Positions 17,894-25,047 of a stretch of 64,000 bases of DNA are shown here, in pieces. A program made the position numbers and the translations under genes. Under the pieces are notes generated by a model. It was not told the origin of the DNA, ran no database searches, and saw nothing but the letters and a program-made list of their open reading frames with translations. Source of the DNA: Janibacter limosus (GTDB taxonomy: Bacteria > Actinomycetota > Actinomycetes > Actinomycetales > Dermatophilaceae); contig NZ_CP036164.1 in NCBI RefSeq assembly GCF_004295485.1, positions 868,001 to 932,000 on the forward strand. The letters run 5' to 3'. Numbering within the stretch: position 1 is the stretch's first letter; every line of letters begins with the position of its first letter.

Positions 17894-18764
17894 TGACGGC
17901 CCCTTCTTCTTCGGCGCCCAGGTAGGCCTCGATGACGGCCGGCTCGGCCATCACCTCCGCAGGTGTCCCGTCGGCGATGAGGACCCCGAAGTCCAGGACG
18001 CTCACCCGGTGCGAGATGTCCATGACGACGTTCATGTCGTGCTCGATGAGCACGACCGAGACCTTGGCCAGCTCGTTGACATCGAGGATGTAGCGGGCCA
18101 TGTCCTCCTTCTCCTCGGCGTTCATGCCGGCCATCGGCTCGTCGAGCAGGAGGAGCGAGGGCTGCAGGCACAGGGCCCGGCCGAGCTCCACGCGCTTCTG
18201 CACGCCGTAGGCCAGCGAGCCGACCGGCTTGGTCCGCACCGACTGCAGCTGCAGGAGGTCGATGACCTCCTCGACGAGCTGTCGGTGGGCGATCTCCTGT
18301 CGCCTGGCCGGGCCGAACCACAGCATCGACTGCAGGACGCTGTGGCGCATGTGGATGTGCCGGCCGAGCATGAGGTTGTCCAGCACGCTCATCGCGTGGA
18401 AGAGCTCGATGTTCTGGAAGGAGCGGGCGACGCCGAGGCGCGCGATCCGGTGCGGCGCCAAGGTGGTCAGCTCGTGCTCGTGCCGAGAGCCGGCCTCTCC
18501 GTCGCTGCCCTCGTCCGCGGTGTGCAGGCGGATGCGCCCGTCCTGCGGGTGGTAGAGCCCGCTGATGCAGTTCAGCAACGAGGACTTGCCGGCACCGTTG
18601 GGCCCGATGACGGCGTGGATGTGTCCCTCGGTGACCCGGAAGGACACCTCGCTCAAGGCGGTGACGCCCCCGAACCGCAGAGTTGCCTCCTCGATGTCGA
18701 GGAGTGGCTCTCCCGCCGGGAGATGACCGCCTCGCAAGGAGTGCTTGTAGGACCTGGTCAGCAC
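17886..18764 (-). CDS. livG: Branched-chain amino acid-type ABC transporter ATPase LivG
   Basis: First gene of the operon and second ATPase of the importer; 292 residues. A GTG start is chosen because AGGAGGG lies 3 nt before it; an upstream ATG in frame would run through the promoter. Walker A is GPNGAGKSSL; a LivG-type signature region (GSLAYGVQKRVELGRAL) and Walker B LLLLDEPMAGMN are present. An insert rich in Asp/Glu/His (about residues 90-110) departs from standard LivG. Expression is likely controlled from the palindrome-bearing promoter upstream. Confidence 0.93.
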   Translation of the reverse strand: MLTRSYKHSLRGGHLPAGEPLLDIEEATLRFGGVTALSEVSFRVTEGHIHAVIGPNGAGKSSLLNCISGLYHPQDGRIRLHTADEGSDGEAGSRHEHELTTLAPHRIARLGVARSFQNIELFHAMSVLDNLMLGRHIHMRHSVLQSMLWFGPARRQEIAHRQLVEEVIDLLQLQSVRTKPVGSLAYGVQKRVELGRALCLQPSLLLLDEPMAGMNAEEKEDMARYILDVNELAKVSVVLIEHDMNVVMDISHRVSVLDFGVLIADGTPAEVMAEPAVIEAYLGAEEEGAVNV

Positions 18765-18809
18765 TGACCCTCCTGATCGCCGCTTCGACAGTGAAACCGG
18801 AACGATCCG

Positions 18810-18839
18810 ACAATACGTTTTCACTATGTGAAAGCGCAA
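18810..18839 (-). promoter_or_regulatory. Promoter of the liv/acyl-CoA synthetase operon
   Basis: On the minus strand TTGCGC (18839-18834) is followed after 18 nt by TATTGT (18815-18810), a fair sigma-70-type promoter for livG. The region is AT-richer than its surroundings. Confidence 0.55.
18819..18833. promoter_or_regulatory. Candidate IclR operator (palindrome in promoter spacer)
   Basis: TTTCAC-TAT-GTGAAA, a perfect 6+6 palindrome lying entirely within the spacer of the livG promoter and between the divergent livG and iclR genes. A further GTGAAA occurs at 18791-18796. A bound dimer would block polymerase; assignment to the adjacent IclR protein is inference. Confidence 0.55.
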
Positions 18840-18923
18840 TACCTTCTACGGAAATGTTCAACGGACTGTGGTTGACTGCATGACACAAAGAAACTGTCGA
18901 CATCAACAGGCGGAGGAGGTCGC

Positions 18924-19688
18924 ATGGCAGGCGGTCGAGCGAGCGAGGGCAGCGTCGGGCGAGGTGGACTCGGGACCGTCCGCAACGCAGTCGTCCTGCT
19001 GGACCTGCTGGGCGAGGGACCCGCCCTGCAGCACCTCACCGACCTCGCCGAGCGCTCGCAGATGTCGATCCCCACGGTCCATCGACTCCTGCGCTCGCTC
19101 GTGCTGGCCGACCTCGTGGTCCAGGACCCCCAGTCCTCCCGCTACGGCCTCGGGCCAGAGCTGACCCGGTTGTCCAACCACTACCTCTCGCGGCTGCCGC
19201 TGCTCGGCGCCCTCAGCCCCTACCTGTCCCAGCTGCGCGACGAGCTGGGCCGCACCGTGCACGTCCAGATCCTCGTGCACGGCGAGGTCATCTACGTCGA
19301 CCGCGTCGACGGCGCCGAGCGGGACCCCTACCGCGAGACCCACCGGGTGGGTTCGGCCCTGTCCTGCGCCGGAGGTCGCATCATCGCCGCCCGGGCGAGC
19401 GATGACGAGTGGCGACAAGCGCTGGCACGGGCGACGCGGGAGGACCGCGAGGTGGCGACCGACGCCGAGCGGGCCCGATGGGCCTCGCTCGAGCACCTGG
19501 CTCTCACGCCCGCCGACCCGGCGCTGCCCGCAGAGGTCGCCGTGGGCCTGGTGGACGGACAGGGGTTGACGGTGGCGGCGCTCGCTGCCACCGTCCCTGA
19601 TGCTGCCGACACCGAGGCCGTCACCAAGGCGGCCGTCCATCTGGGCCGAGCGGCTCGGGCAGCGGGGAGGACGCTGGGACATGCCTGA
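18924..19688 (+). CDS. IclR-family transcriptional regulator
   Basis: 254 residues: an N-terminal winged helix-turn-helix (HLTDLAERSQMSIPTVHRLLRSL, about residues 33-55) followed by an effector-binding GAF-like domain (VHVQILVHGEVIYVDRVDG onwards). A GGAGGAGG site precedes the ATG. It is divergent from the liv operon and co-transcribed with the Acs-like gene, which starts 8 nt before its stop. IclR proteins commonly control aromatic or fatty acid degradation, which suits this locus. The effector is unknown. Confidence 0.92.
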   Translation: MAGGRASEGSVGRGGLGTVRNAVVLLDLLGEGPALQHLTDLAERSQMSIPTVHRLLRSLVLADLVVQDPQSSRYGLGPELTRLSNHYLSRLPLLGALSPYLSQLRDELGRTVHVQILVHGEVIYVDRVDGAERDPYRETHRVGSALSCAGGRIIAARASDDEWRQALARATREDREVATDAERARWASLEHLALTPADPALPAEVAVGLVDGQGLTVAALAATVPDAADTEAVTKAAVHLGRAARAAGRTLGHA

Positions 19689-21549
19689 TCGTGAGCCGTA
19701 CCCGGGGAGCACGCCGCCGGACCCGGCGTGGGCGGAGATCGCCGGGCTCATCGACTTCGACCACCCGTACGCCGCGCTCTGGACCCCGGGTCCGCGGTCG
19801 GGGCGCTGGTTCGCCGATGCGATGGCCAACCTGTCGACCAACTGCATCGACCGCCACCTCGTCGACGGCGCCGACCGGGTCGCTCTGCACTGGGAGGGAG
19901 AGCCGGGCGACCGGCGCTCGCTCACCTACGCGGACCTGCACCAGCAGGTGGTCGTCCTCACCCGTGCCCTGCGCGGGATGGGGGTCGGGGTCGGCGACCG
20001 GGTGGGCCTGCACCTGGGCTGGTTGCCCGAGACGGTCGTGGCCATGCTCGCCTGTGCGCGCCTGGGGGCGATCCACGCGGTCCTGCCCGCTCCGCTGCCG
20101 ATCGAGCCCCTCGCCGACCGGTTGGGCGCGCTGGACCTCAAGGTGCTCTTCACCCAGGACGGCGCCTGGCGGCACGGGACCGTGCTGCCGACCAAGGCGC
20201 GTGCTGACGAGGCGCTGCTGGCCAGCGGGTCGGTCGAGCACACCATCGTCGTGCGCCGCACCGGCATGGACGTGGCCTGGTTCGAAGGGGATCGGTGGTA
20301 CCACGACATCGTCGGACCAACCCGACGCACGCCGGCGGAGTCTGGCGAGGACGAGGGCGACCTCGGCGCACCCGTGTCCCTCCCGGCGGACCACCCCATC
20401 TCCATCGTCCCGCTGGCCACCAAGGGCGGACAGCCCGTGTCCGTCCTCCATGGGGCCGCGACGATGTTGGCCGGTGCGCTCGCCGTCCACCGGCGGCTGC
20501 GGACCGGCGGCGTCTTCTGGTGCGCCGGGGACATCTCCTGGGCCGTCACCCAGTTCCACGGCATCTACGGCCCGCTCGCCTACGGGGACACGGCGGTCAT
20601 GTACGAGGGGACGCTCGACCAGCCGGCTCCGACCCGGGCCTGGGAGATCATCGCGCGCTACGGCGTGGAGAGCATGGTGTCCACGCCCTCCGTCATGCGC
20701 ACAGTGCGGGGCTGGGCGCGGGAGCTGCCCGAGGTCTCGCGCATCCCGTCCCTGCTGCGGGTGACCACGGCCGGTGAGCCCGTCGAGAGCGACCTCGCCG
20801 AGTGGCTGACGCAGGCCTTCGGGGCCAAGGACCTGCAGGTGCTCGACGCCTGGGGCCAGCTCGAGCTCAGCGGGATCGTGCGGGTGATGGACACCGCGGA
20901 CCCCGGGCTTGGCGGAGCAGGAGGGGAGACGGCCCTGCCCGACTGCGACCTCGACATCGTCGATGCTGCCGGCGAGCCCACGCCCCCGGGGCGTGCGGGC
21001 GAGGCCGTGCTGCGCCTCCCGTGGGCGGGCACGCTCGTCGACGTCGAGGGCGACCACGCCGATGTCGCGCAGTCGCACTGGACGCGCCACCCCGGGTGCT
21101 ACGCCACCGGTGACCTCGCGTCGCGGGACGAGCGTGGCCACATCGCCTTCCTCGGTCGTACCGACGGGGTGGTCTCGATCTCCGGTCAGCTGGTGTCGCT
21201 CCGAGAGGTCCGCGAGGTCCTCGAGGACCACCCCTACGTCTCGGCCGCGGAGGTGACCTGGCGCAAGGACGCCGAGCTGGGTCGCGCGCTCGTCGCCGCG
21301 GTCGTCCTCGATCCCCAGGTCGGCCCCGACCCGGACCTGGACGAGGTGGCAGTGGGACTGATGAACGCCGTGCGGGAGATCATGGGCGGCCTTGCGCGCC
21401 CGCGCTCCCTGCTGGTCATCGACCGATTCGGCGACGAGCTCGGTCGGCTCGAGCGGGCCCGGGCGATCGCCACCCTGGCCACGCCCGACCGGGTCGGTGC
21501 GCCTCGCGAGGTCACGTGGTCACAGGTCCTCGCCGCCGCCGGCCAGTGA
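19681..21549 (+). CDS. Acetyl-CoA synthetase-like protein with degenerate catalytic motifs
   Basis: 622 residues, clearly of acetyl/propionyl-CoA synthetase ancestry (VFWCAGDISWAVTQFHGIYG, and the hinge-region GRTDGVVSISGQLVSLREV). Key positions are altered. The phosphate loop expected as TSGSTGxPKG reads LATKGGQPVS, the adenine motif WWQTE reads AWGQLE, and the C-terminal catalytic-lysine motif (RSGKIxR type) reads FGDELGRLERAR with no lysine. It is translated overlapping the IclR gene. It may be a non-adenylating acyl-binding sensor or a pseudoenzyme partner; alternatively it is a divergent ligase. Confidence 0.85.
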   Translation: MPDREPYPGSTPPDPAWAEIAGLIDFDHPYAALWTPGPRSGRWFADAMANLSTNCIDRHLVDGADRVALHWEGEPGDRRSLTYADLHQQVVVLTRALRGMGVGVGDRVGLHLGWLPETVVAMLACARLGAIHAVLPAPLPIEPLADRLGALDLKVLFTQDGAWRHGTVLPTKARADEALLASGSVEHTIVVRRTGMDVAWFEGDRWYHDIVGPTRRTPAESGEDEGDLGAPVSLPADHPISIVPLATKGGQPVSVLHGAATMLAGALAVHRRLRTGGVFWCAGDISWAVTQFHGIYGPLAYGDTAVMYEGTLDQPAPTRAWEIIARYGVESMVSTPSVMRTVRGWARELPEVSRIPSLLRVTTAGEPVESDLAEWLTQAFGAKDLQVLDAWGQLELSGIVRVMDTADPGLGGAGGETALPDCDLDIVDAAGEPTPPGRAGEAVLRLPWAGTLVDVEGDHADVAQSHWTRHPGCYATGDLASRDERGHIAFLGRTDGVVSISGQLVSLREVREVLEDHPYVSAAEVTWRKDAELGRALVAAVVLDPQVGPDPDLDEVAVGLMNAVREIMGGLARPRSLLVIDRFGDELGRLERARAIATLATPDRVGAPREVTWSQVLAAAGQ

Positions 21550-21560
21550 TCGGAGCATGA

Positions 21561-21596
21561 GCAGGCCCCCGTCACCGTGTGGTGTCGGGGGCCTGC
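21561..21596. terminator. Bidirectional terminator
   Basis: Perfect 11-bp stem, arms 21561-21571 and 21586-21596 (GCAGGCCCCCG and its complement), between two convergent genes. Confidence 0.75.
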
Positions 21597-21619
21597 GTGC
21601 TGGGGGAGCCGAGGCTCGG

Positions 21620-21781
21620 TCAGGCGGCGTGGCGGGCAGCGCGGTGGGCGGTCTCGTCGGCCGCGGCCCAGCGCATCTCCATCCGAGTCCGGCCGTCGTC
21701 GCCGCGTACGGCGACCCACGTGCAGGTCAGCTTCGGAGCGGGTCGAGAGGTCTCGGCCTTCTTCAGTGTCGTCACGGTCAT
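21620..21781 (-). CDS. Small conserved-looking protein, 53 aa
   Basis: MTVTTLKKAETSRPAPK... ending in HRAARHAA, 53 residues, pI basic, no membrane segment. A textbook AGGAGGTG lies 9 nt before the ATG, and a -10-like TAATGT (21823-21818) with -35-like TTCACC overlaps a four-half-site dyad upstream. A central stretch (LTCTWVAVRGDDGRTRMEMRW) looks like a two-strand beta hairpin. The family is not recognised. The ribosome site and the elaborate upstream region argue that it is a real, regulated gene. Confidence 0.7.
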   Translation of the reverse strand: MTVTTLKKAETSRPAPKLTCTWVAVRGDDGRTRMEMRWAAADETAHRAARHAA

Positions 21782-21794
21782 GGTGGACACCTCC

Positions 21795-21849
21795 TGTTCA
21801 TGTCTTGTTCACTTACAACATTAGCACGAAGGTGAACAGAAGGTGAACG
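21795..21849. promoter_or_regulatory. Four-half-site dyad between the 53-aa gene and dapB
   Basis: TGTTCA at 21795 and 21806 (11 nt apart) is mirrored by TGAACA at 21833 and TGAACG at 21844 (11 nt apart), giving a symmetrical array on one helix face. It covers the predicted promoter of the 53-aa gene. The binding regulator is not identified. Confidence 0.6.
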
Positions 21850-21883
21850 ACACGTCGGTGCTCGTCGCGGGTCGCCCCCTTCG

Positions 21884-21889
21884 TAGGCT
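21884..21889 (+). promoter_or_regulatory. Leaderless -10 box of dapB
   Basis: TAGGCT, 6 nt before the ATG, no Shine-Dalgarno sequence. Confidence 0.6.
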
Positions 21890-21895
21890 GTGCCC

Positions 21896-22636
21896 ATGAC
21901 GACGAAGGTGGCAGTGATCGGCGCCAAGGGGCGCATGGGTGCGACGGCGTGCGAGGCGGTGGAGGGTGCTGAGGACCTCGAGCTCGTCGCACGCTTCGAC
22001 GACGGCGACGACCTGGGTGACCTCGGTGGCGCGCAGGTCGTCGTGGACTTCACCGTCCTGGCGGCCAGCGAGCGCAATGTCCGCCACTGCGTCGAGCGCG
22101 GCGTCCACGTCGTCGTCGGCACCTCGGGCTGGACCGATGACAAGGCGAGCGAGCTGCGCGGCGAGGTCGAGGCGAAGGGGGGCGTGGGCGTGCTCATCGC
22201 ACCCAACTTCGCGATCGGGGCCGTGCTGATGATGCAGTTCGCCAAGCAGGCGGCCCGCTTCTACGAGTCCGTCGAGGTCGTGGAGCTGCACCACCCGCGC
22301 AAGGTCGACGCGCCCAGTGGCACCGCCACGCGCACCGCCGAGCTGATCGCCCGCTCTCGCGCCGAGGCCGGACTGGGTGCCGTCCCTGACGCCACCACCG
22401 ACGACCCGGATGGCGCTCGCGGGGCGAACGTCGAGGGCATCCCGGTGCACGCGGTCCGCCTGCGGGGACTGGTCGCACACCAGGAGGTCCTCCTGGGCAA
22501 CGAGGGGGAGATGCTCACGATCCGTCACGACTCCTTCGACCGCGTCTCCTTCATGCCCGGCGTCCTCACGGGCGTGCGTGAGGTCGGCAAGCACCCGGGG
22601 GTCACCGTGGGTCTGGAGCACGTCCTGGGTCTGTAG
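21896..22636 (+). CDS. dapB: 4-hydroxy-tetrahydrodipicolinate reductase
   Basis: NAD(P)H-dependent reductase of the diaminopimelate/lysine pathway, supplying the cell-wall cross-linking residue. It has 246 residues. The dinucleotide fold GAKGRMG covers residues 8-14, and the substrate and catalytic loop is HHPRKVDAPSGTA. The ATG at 21896 was preferred over a GTG two codons earlier because it matches the family start (MTTKVAVIGA) and the leaderless -10. dapA lies 7 kb downstream on the same strand. Confidence 0.95.
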   Translation: MTTKVAVIGAKGRMGATACEAVEGAEDLELVARFDDGDDLGDLGGAQVVVDFTVLAASERNVRHCVERGVHVVVGTSGWTDDKASELRGEVEAKGGVGVLIAPNFAIGAVLMMQFAKQAARFYESVEVVELHHPRKVDAPSGTATRTAELIARSRAEAGLGAVPDATTDDPDGARGANVEGIPVHAVRLRGLVAHQEVLLGNEGEMLTIRHDSFDRVSFMPGVLTGVREVGKHPGVTVGLEHVLGL

Positions 22637-22666
22637 GCCCGGGTCGCTCGGCCCGTCGGCCCGCGG

Positions 22667-22987
22667 TCAGCCCCAGCCCAGCGCTCGCAGCGCGGCGGCG
22701 AGGGCGGCCGCGGCGAGGACGACGATGACGAAGTTGGCCCGCAGCCACAGCAGGACGACGGCCAGGGCGACGGCGACGAGCCGGGCATCGAGCACGATGC
22801 CCTCGTCGCCGCCGACCGTCTGCGTGACGACGAGGCCGGCGAGCAGGGCGACCGGCAGCAGGCCGATGACCCGCGAGCGTCGAGGCCCGTCGACGAGCGT
22901 CTCGGGGACGAGGTGACCGAGGTACTTCGTCGCGAAACCCAGGACGCAGGCGGCCAGGACCGCGGCCCACAGCACGGTGGTGCTCAC
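22667..22987 (-). CDS. azlD: Branched-chain amino acid exporter small subunit AzlD
   Basis: 106-residue membrane protein with four hydrophobic segments, AzlD family. It forms an exporter with AzlC. Starts at GTG overlapping azlC by four bases (GTGA). Last gene of a minus-strand set echA-GNAT-azlC-azlD. Confidence 0.88.
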   Translation of the reverse strand: MSTTVLWAAVLAACVLGFATKYLGHLVPETLVDGPRRSRVIGLLPVALLAGLVVTQTVGGDEGIVLDARLVAVALAVVLLWLRANFVIVVLAAAALAAALRALGWG

Positions 22988-23706
22988 AGCAGGTCTCCCT
23001 CGGGCTGCTCGAGGTCGCGGGCGCGGCTCGGTGCGGAGGAGATCAGGCCGACGACGACGGCAGCGAGTGCAGCGAGGAGCACCGGGACGCCGGCGGGCGT
23101 CGGCCCGAAGGCGATGAGCGCGATGGCCGCGGCCAGGGCCGCGGTCACCCGACCCGTGCGGTCCCGCAGCCGTGGCCAGATGAGCCCGACGAAGGCGGCG
23201 GCAGCCGCTGCGTCGAGCCCCCACACCCGTGGGTCCCCGATGGCGTTGCCGACGACGGCGCCGACGAGGGTCGAGAGGTTCCAGAAGGTGAAGACACCCA
23301 GTCCGCCGGCCCAGAAGCCGGTCCGCTGGACGGCGGGGTCCTGCTGGGCGAGGGCGACGGCGGTCGACTCGTCGATCGTCAGATGGGCGGCAGCGGCCCG
23401 GCGCCAGCCCGTCAGGCGCAGGACCCGTGCGAGCTGCAGACCGTAGAGGCCGTTGCGGATCCCGAGGAGGGTCGAGGTGACGACAGCGGTGACGGGGTTG
23501 CCGCCGGCGCTGATGATGCCGATGAAGGCGAACTGGGACCCGCCGGTGAAGAGCAGCAGCGACAGGGCCACGGTCTGCCACAGGTCGAGCCCGGCAGCGA
23601 TCCCCAGCGCTCCGAAGCTCACGCCGTAGATGCCGGTCGCCAGGCCGACGGAGAGTCCCTGACGACGTGCTGCGGCGTGCTCGACGACCAGTGGGTCAGT
23701 CGTCAC
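22984..23706 (-). CDS. azlC: Branched-chain amino acid exporter large subunit AzlC
   Basis: 240-residue permease with the AzlC hallmark GVSFGALGIAAGLDLWQTVALSLL and LLFTGGSQFAFIG. It pairs with AzlD to export branched-chain amino acids or analogues. The GTG start overlaps the GNAT stop by 11 nt; starting at the valine before TTDPLVVEH gives the normal length. Confidence 0.9.
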   Translation of the reverse strand: MTTDPLVVEHAAARRQGLSVGLATGIYGVSFGALGIAAGLDLWQTVALSLLLFTGGSQFAFIGIISAGGNPVTAVVTSTLLGIRNGLYGLQLARVLRLTGWRRAAAAHLTIDESTAVALAQQDPAVQRTGFWAGGLGVFTFWNLSTLVGAVVGNAIGDPRVWGLDAAAAAAFVGLIWPRLRDRTGRVTAALAAAIALIAFGPTPAGVPVLLAALAAVVVGLISSAPSRARDLEQPEGDLL

Positions 23707-24250
23707 CCGGCTCCTCCACGAGGGTGGCGACGAGGCGCACCTCGCGGGCGGTGTCCTCCTCCGGCGAGATGACCCGGTCGCGGAAGGCGCCGTCGGGGGT
23801 GAGCCCTGAGCCGGTGAGGAAGGCGCGCAGCGACTCGTGCTCGACCAGGCACCAGATTGCCACGTGCTCGGCCCCCGCCTCACGCAGGATGTCGACGGCG
23901 GCGTTGACCAGGCGTGAGCCGTGGCCCTGCCGGCGGTGCATCGGGTGCACGCCCAGCGCGGTGATCTCGCCCGTCGTCTGGCCGGCGTCCGGGTCCTGGC
24001 TCGGTCCGATCGCGACGAACCCGACGACCGCGTCGCCTGCACAGGAGACGAGGAGGCGGTGGACCCCCTCCGGTGGGGTGCGAAGGGAGTCCCTCCAGCC
24101 GGCCGCGAAGGCCTGCGGGTCGAAGGCGGCATGCACCTGTGGCGGGACGATGCCGTCGTAGGCCTCCTGCCAGACGAGGGCCTGGGTCTGCCCGACCGCG
24201 GGCGCGTCGTTGACCGTGGCGCTGCGGACGCTCGCGTCGGCGGAGGTCAT
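23696..24250 (-). CDS. GNAT-family N-acetyltransferase
   Basis: 184 residues with the acetyl-CoA binding motif A, LGVHPMHRRQGHGSRLV, and the following helix AAVDILREAG. It is most like small-molecule or peptide acetyltransferases; the substrate is unknown. Its ATG shares one base with the stop of the upstream crotonase gene, so it is coupled to it. Linkage with azlCD hints at amino acid metabolism, but that is inference. Confidence 0.9.
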   Translation of the reverse strand: MTSADASVRSATVNDAPAVGQTQALVWQEAYDGIVPPQVHAAFDPQAFAAGWRDSLRTPPEGVHRLLVSCAGDAVVGFVAIGPSQDPDAGQTTGEITALGVHPMHRRQGHGSRLVNAAVDILREAGAEHVAIWCLVEHESLRAFLTGSGLTPDGAFRDRVISPEEDTAREVRLVATLVEEPGDD

Positions 24251-24972
24251 CAGCGCCCCTCGAAGGACGGGGTGCGCCGCTCGCCGAAGGCGCGCTGGCC
24301 CTCGACGAGGTCCTTGCTGGCCCAGGCCCGGGCGAAGGCCTCGGAGTAGACGGCATCGGGGGCGGGGATCGCGCCCATGCCGAGCTTTGACCCGGACTGC
24401 GACAGCGGGGCGAGCGGTACTGCCCGGCGGGCCAGGTCGATGGCGACGTCGAGGTCGCCGCGCTCCTGGGCGAAGCCGAGGCGCCAGGCGTCGTCGTCGG
24501 TGAGCACGGCGGCGGTCAGGACCATGTGGCGAGCAGCGCCCTCGCCCCAGAGGCGGGCGACCCGGTCGAGCGTCCACTTGTCGACCATGAGCCCCAGCTT
24601 TGCCACGGGGACGGCGAAGCGAGCGGGGGAGTCGACGACCCGCAGGTCGCACGCGACGGCCAGCTGCATGCCCAGGCCCATGCACGACCCGGAGATCGCG
24701 GCGATGGTGGTGATCGGTGCGGCGGCGAGGTGCTGCAGGACCTCGGCGAGACGCTCGGTGAAGGAGACGTCCTCGAGCTCGGTGAGGTCCGCTCCGGCGC
24801 AGAAGTGCCCCTCGGCGCCCGTCAGCACGAGCGCGCGCGACCCGGCGTCGAGGGCCGTGACGACCGCTGCGTGGAGCTCCTCCAGAGCCGTCAGGTCCAG
24901 CGCGTTGCGGCGGTGGGTTCGGTCGATGGTCACGACGGTGACGGCATCGGTGGTCTCGCTGAGGATGGGCAC
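24250..24972 (-). CDS. Enoyl-CoA hydratase/isomerase-family protein lacking both catalytic glutamates
   Basis: 240-residue crotonase fold. The CoA/oxyanion segment FCAGADLTEL is present. In classical hydratases one glutamate lies in GGG.EL and the other in PE..LG; here the two places read MGLGMQLA and PVAKLG, so neither glutamate is there. It may be an isomerase, decarboxylase or thioesterase-type crotonase, or a non-hydratase. The GTG start has a leaderless -10 (TATGCT, 24984-24979) 6 nt upstream and the promoter is divergent from the SMP-30 gene. Confidence 0.88.
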   Translation of the reverse strand: MPILSETTDAVTVVTIDRTHRRNALDLTALEELHAAVVTALDAGSRALVLTGAEGHFCAGADLTELEDVSFTERLAEVLQHLAAAPITTIAAISGSCMGLGMQLAVACDLRVVDSPARFAVPVAKLGLMVDKWTLDRVARLWGEGAARHMVLTAAVLTDDDAWRLGFAQERGDLDVAIDLARRAVPLAPLSQSGSKLGMGAIPAPDAVYSEAFARAWASKDLVEGQRAFGERRTPSFEGR

Positions 24973-24978
24973 CGAGCC

Positions 24979-24984
24979 AGCATA
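24979..24984 (-). promoter_or_regulatory. Leaderless -10 box of the crotonase gene
   Basis: TATGCT on the minus strand, 6 nt before the GTG start. Confidence 0.5.
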
Positions 24985-25035
24985 CGGAGCGGCGAAGGGG
25001 GTGCCGCAGCCCTCCCTTCGGCAGGGTGGAGGGCC

Positions 25036-25041
25036 TAGGTT
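25036..25041 (+). promoter_or_regulatory. Leaderless -10 box of the SMP-30-like gene
   Basis: TAGGTT, 6 nt before the ATG. Confidence 0.55.
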
Positions 25042-25047
25042 GAGCGC

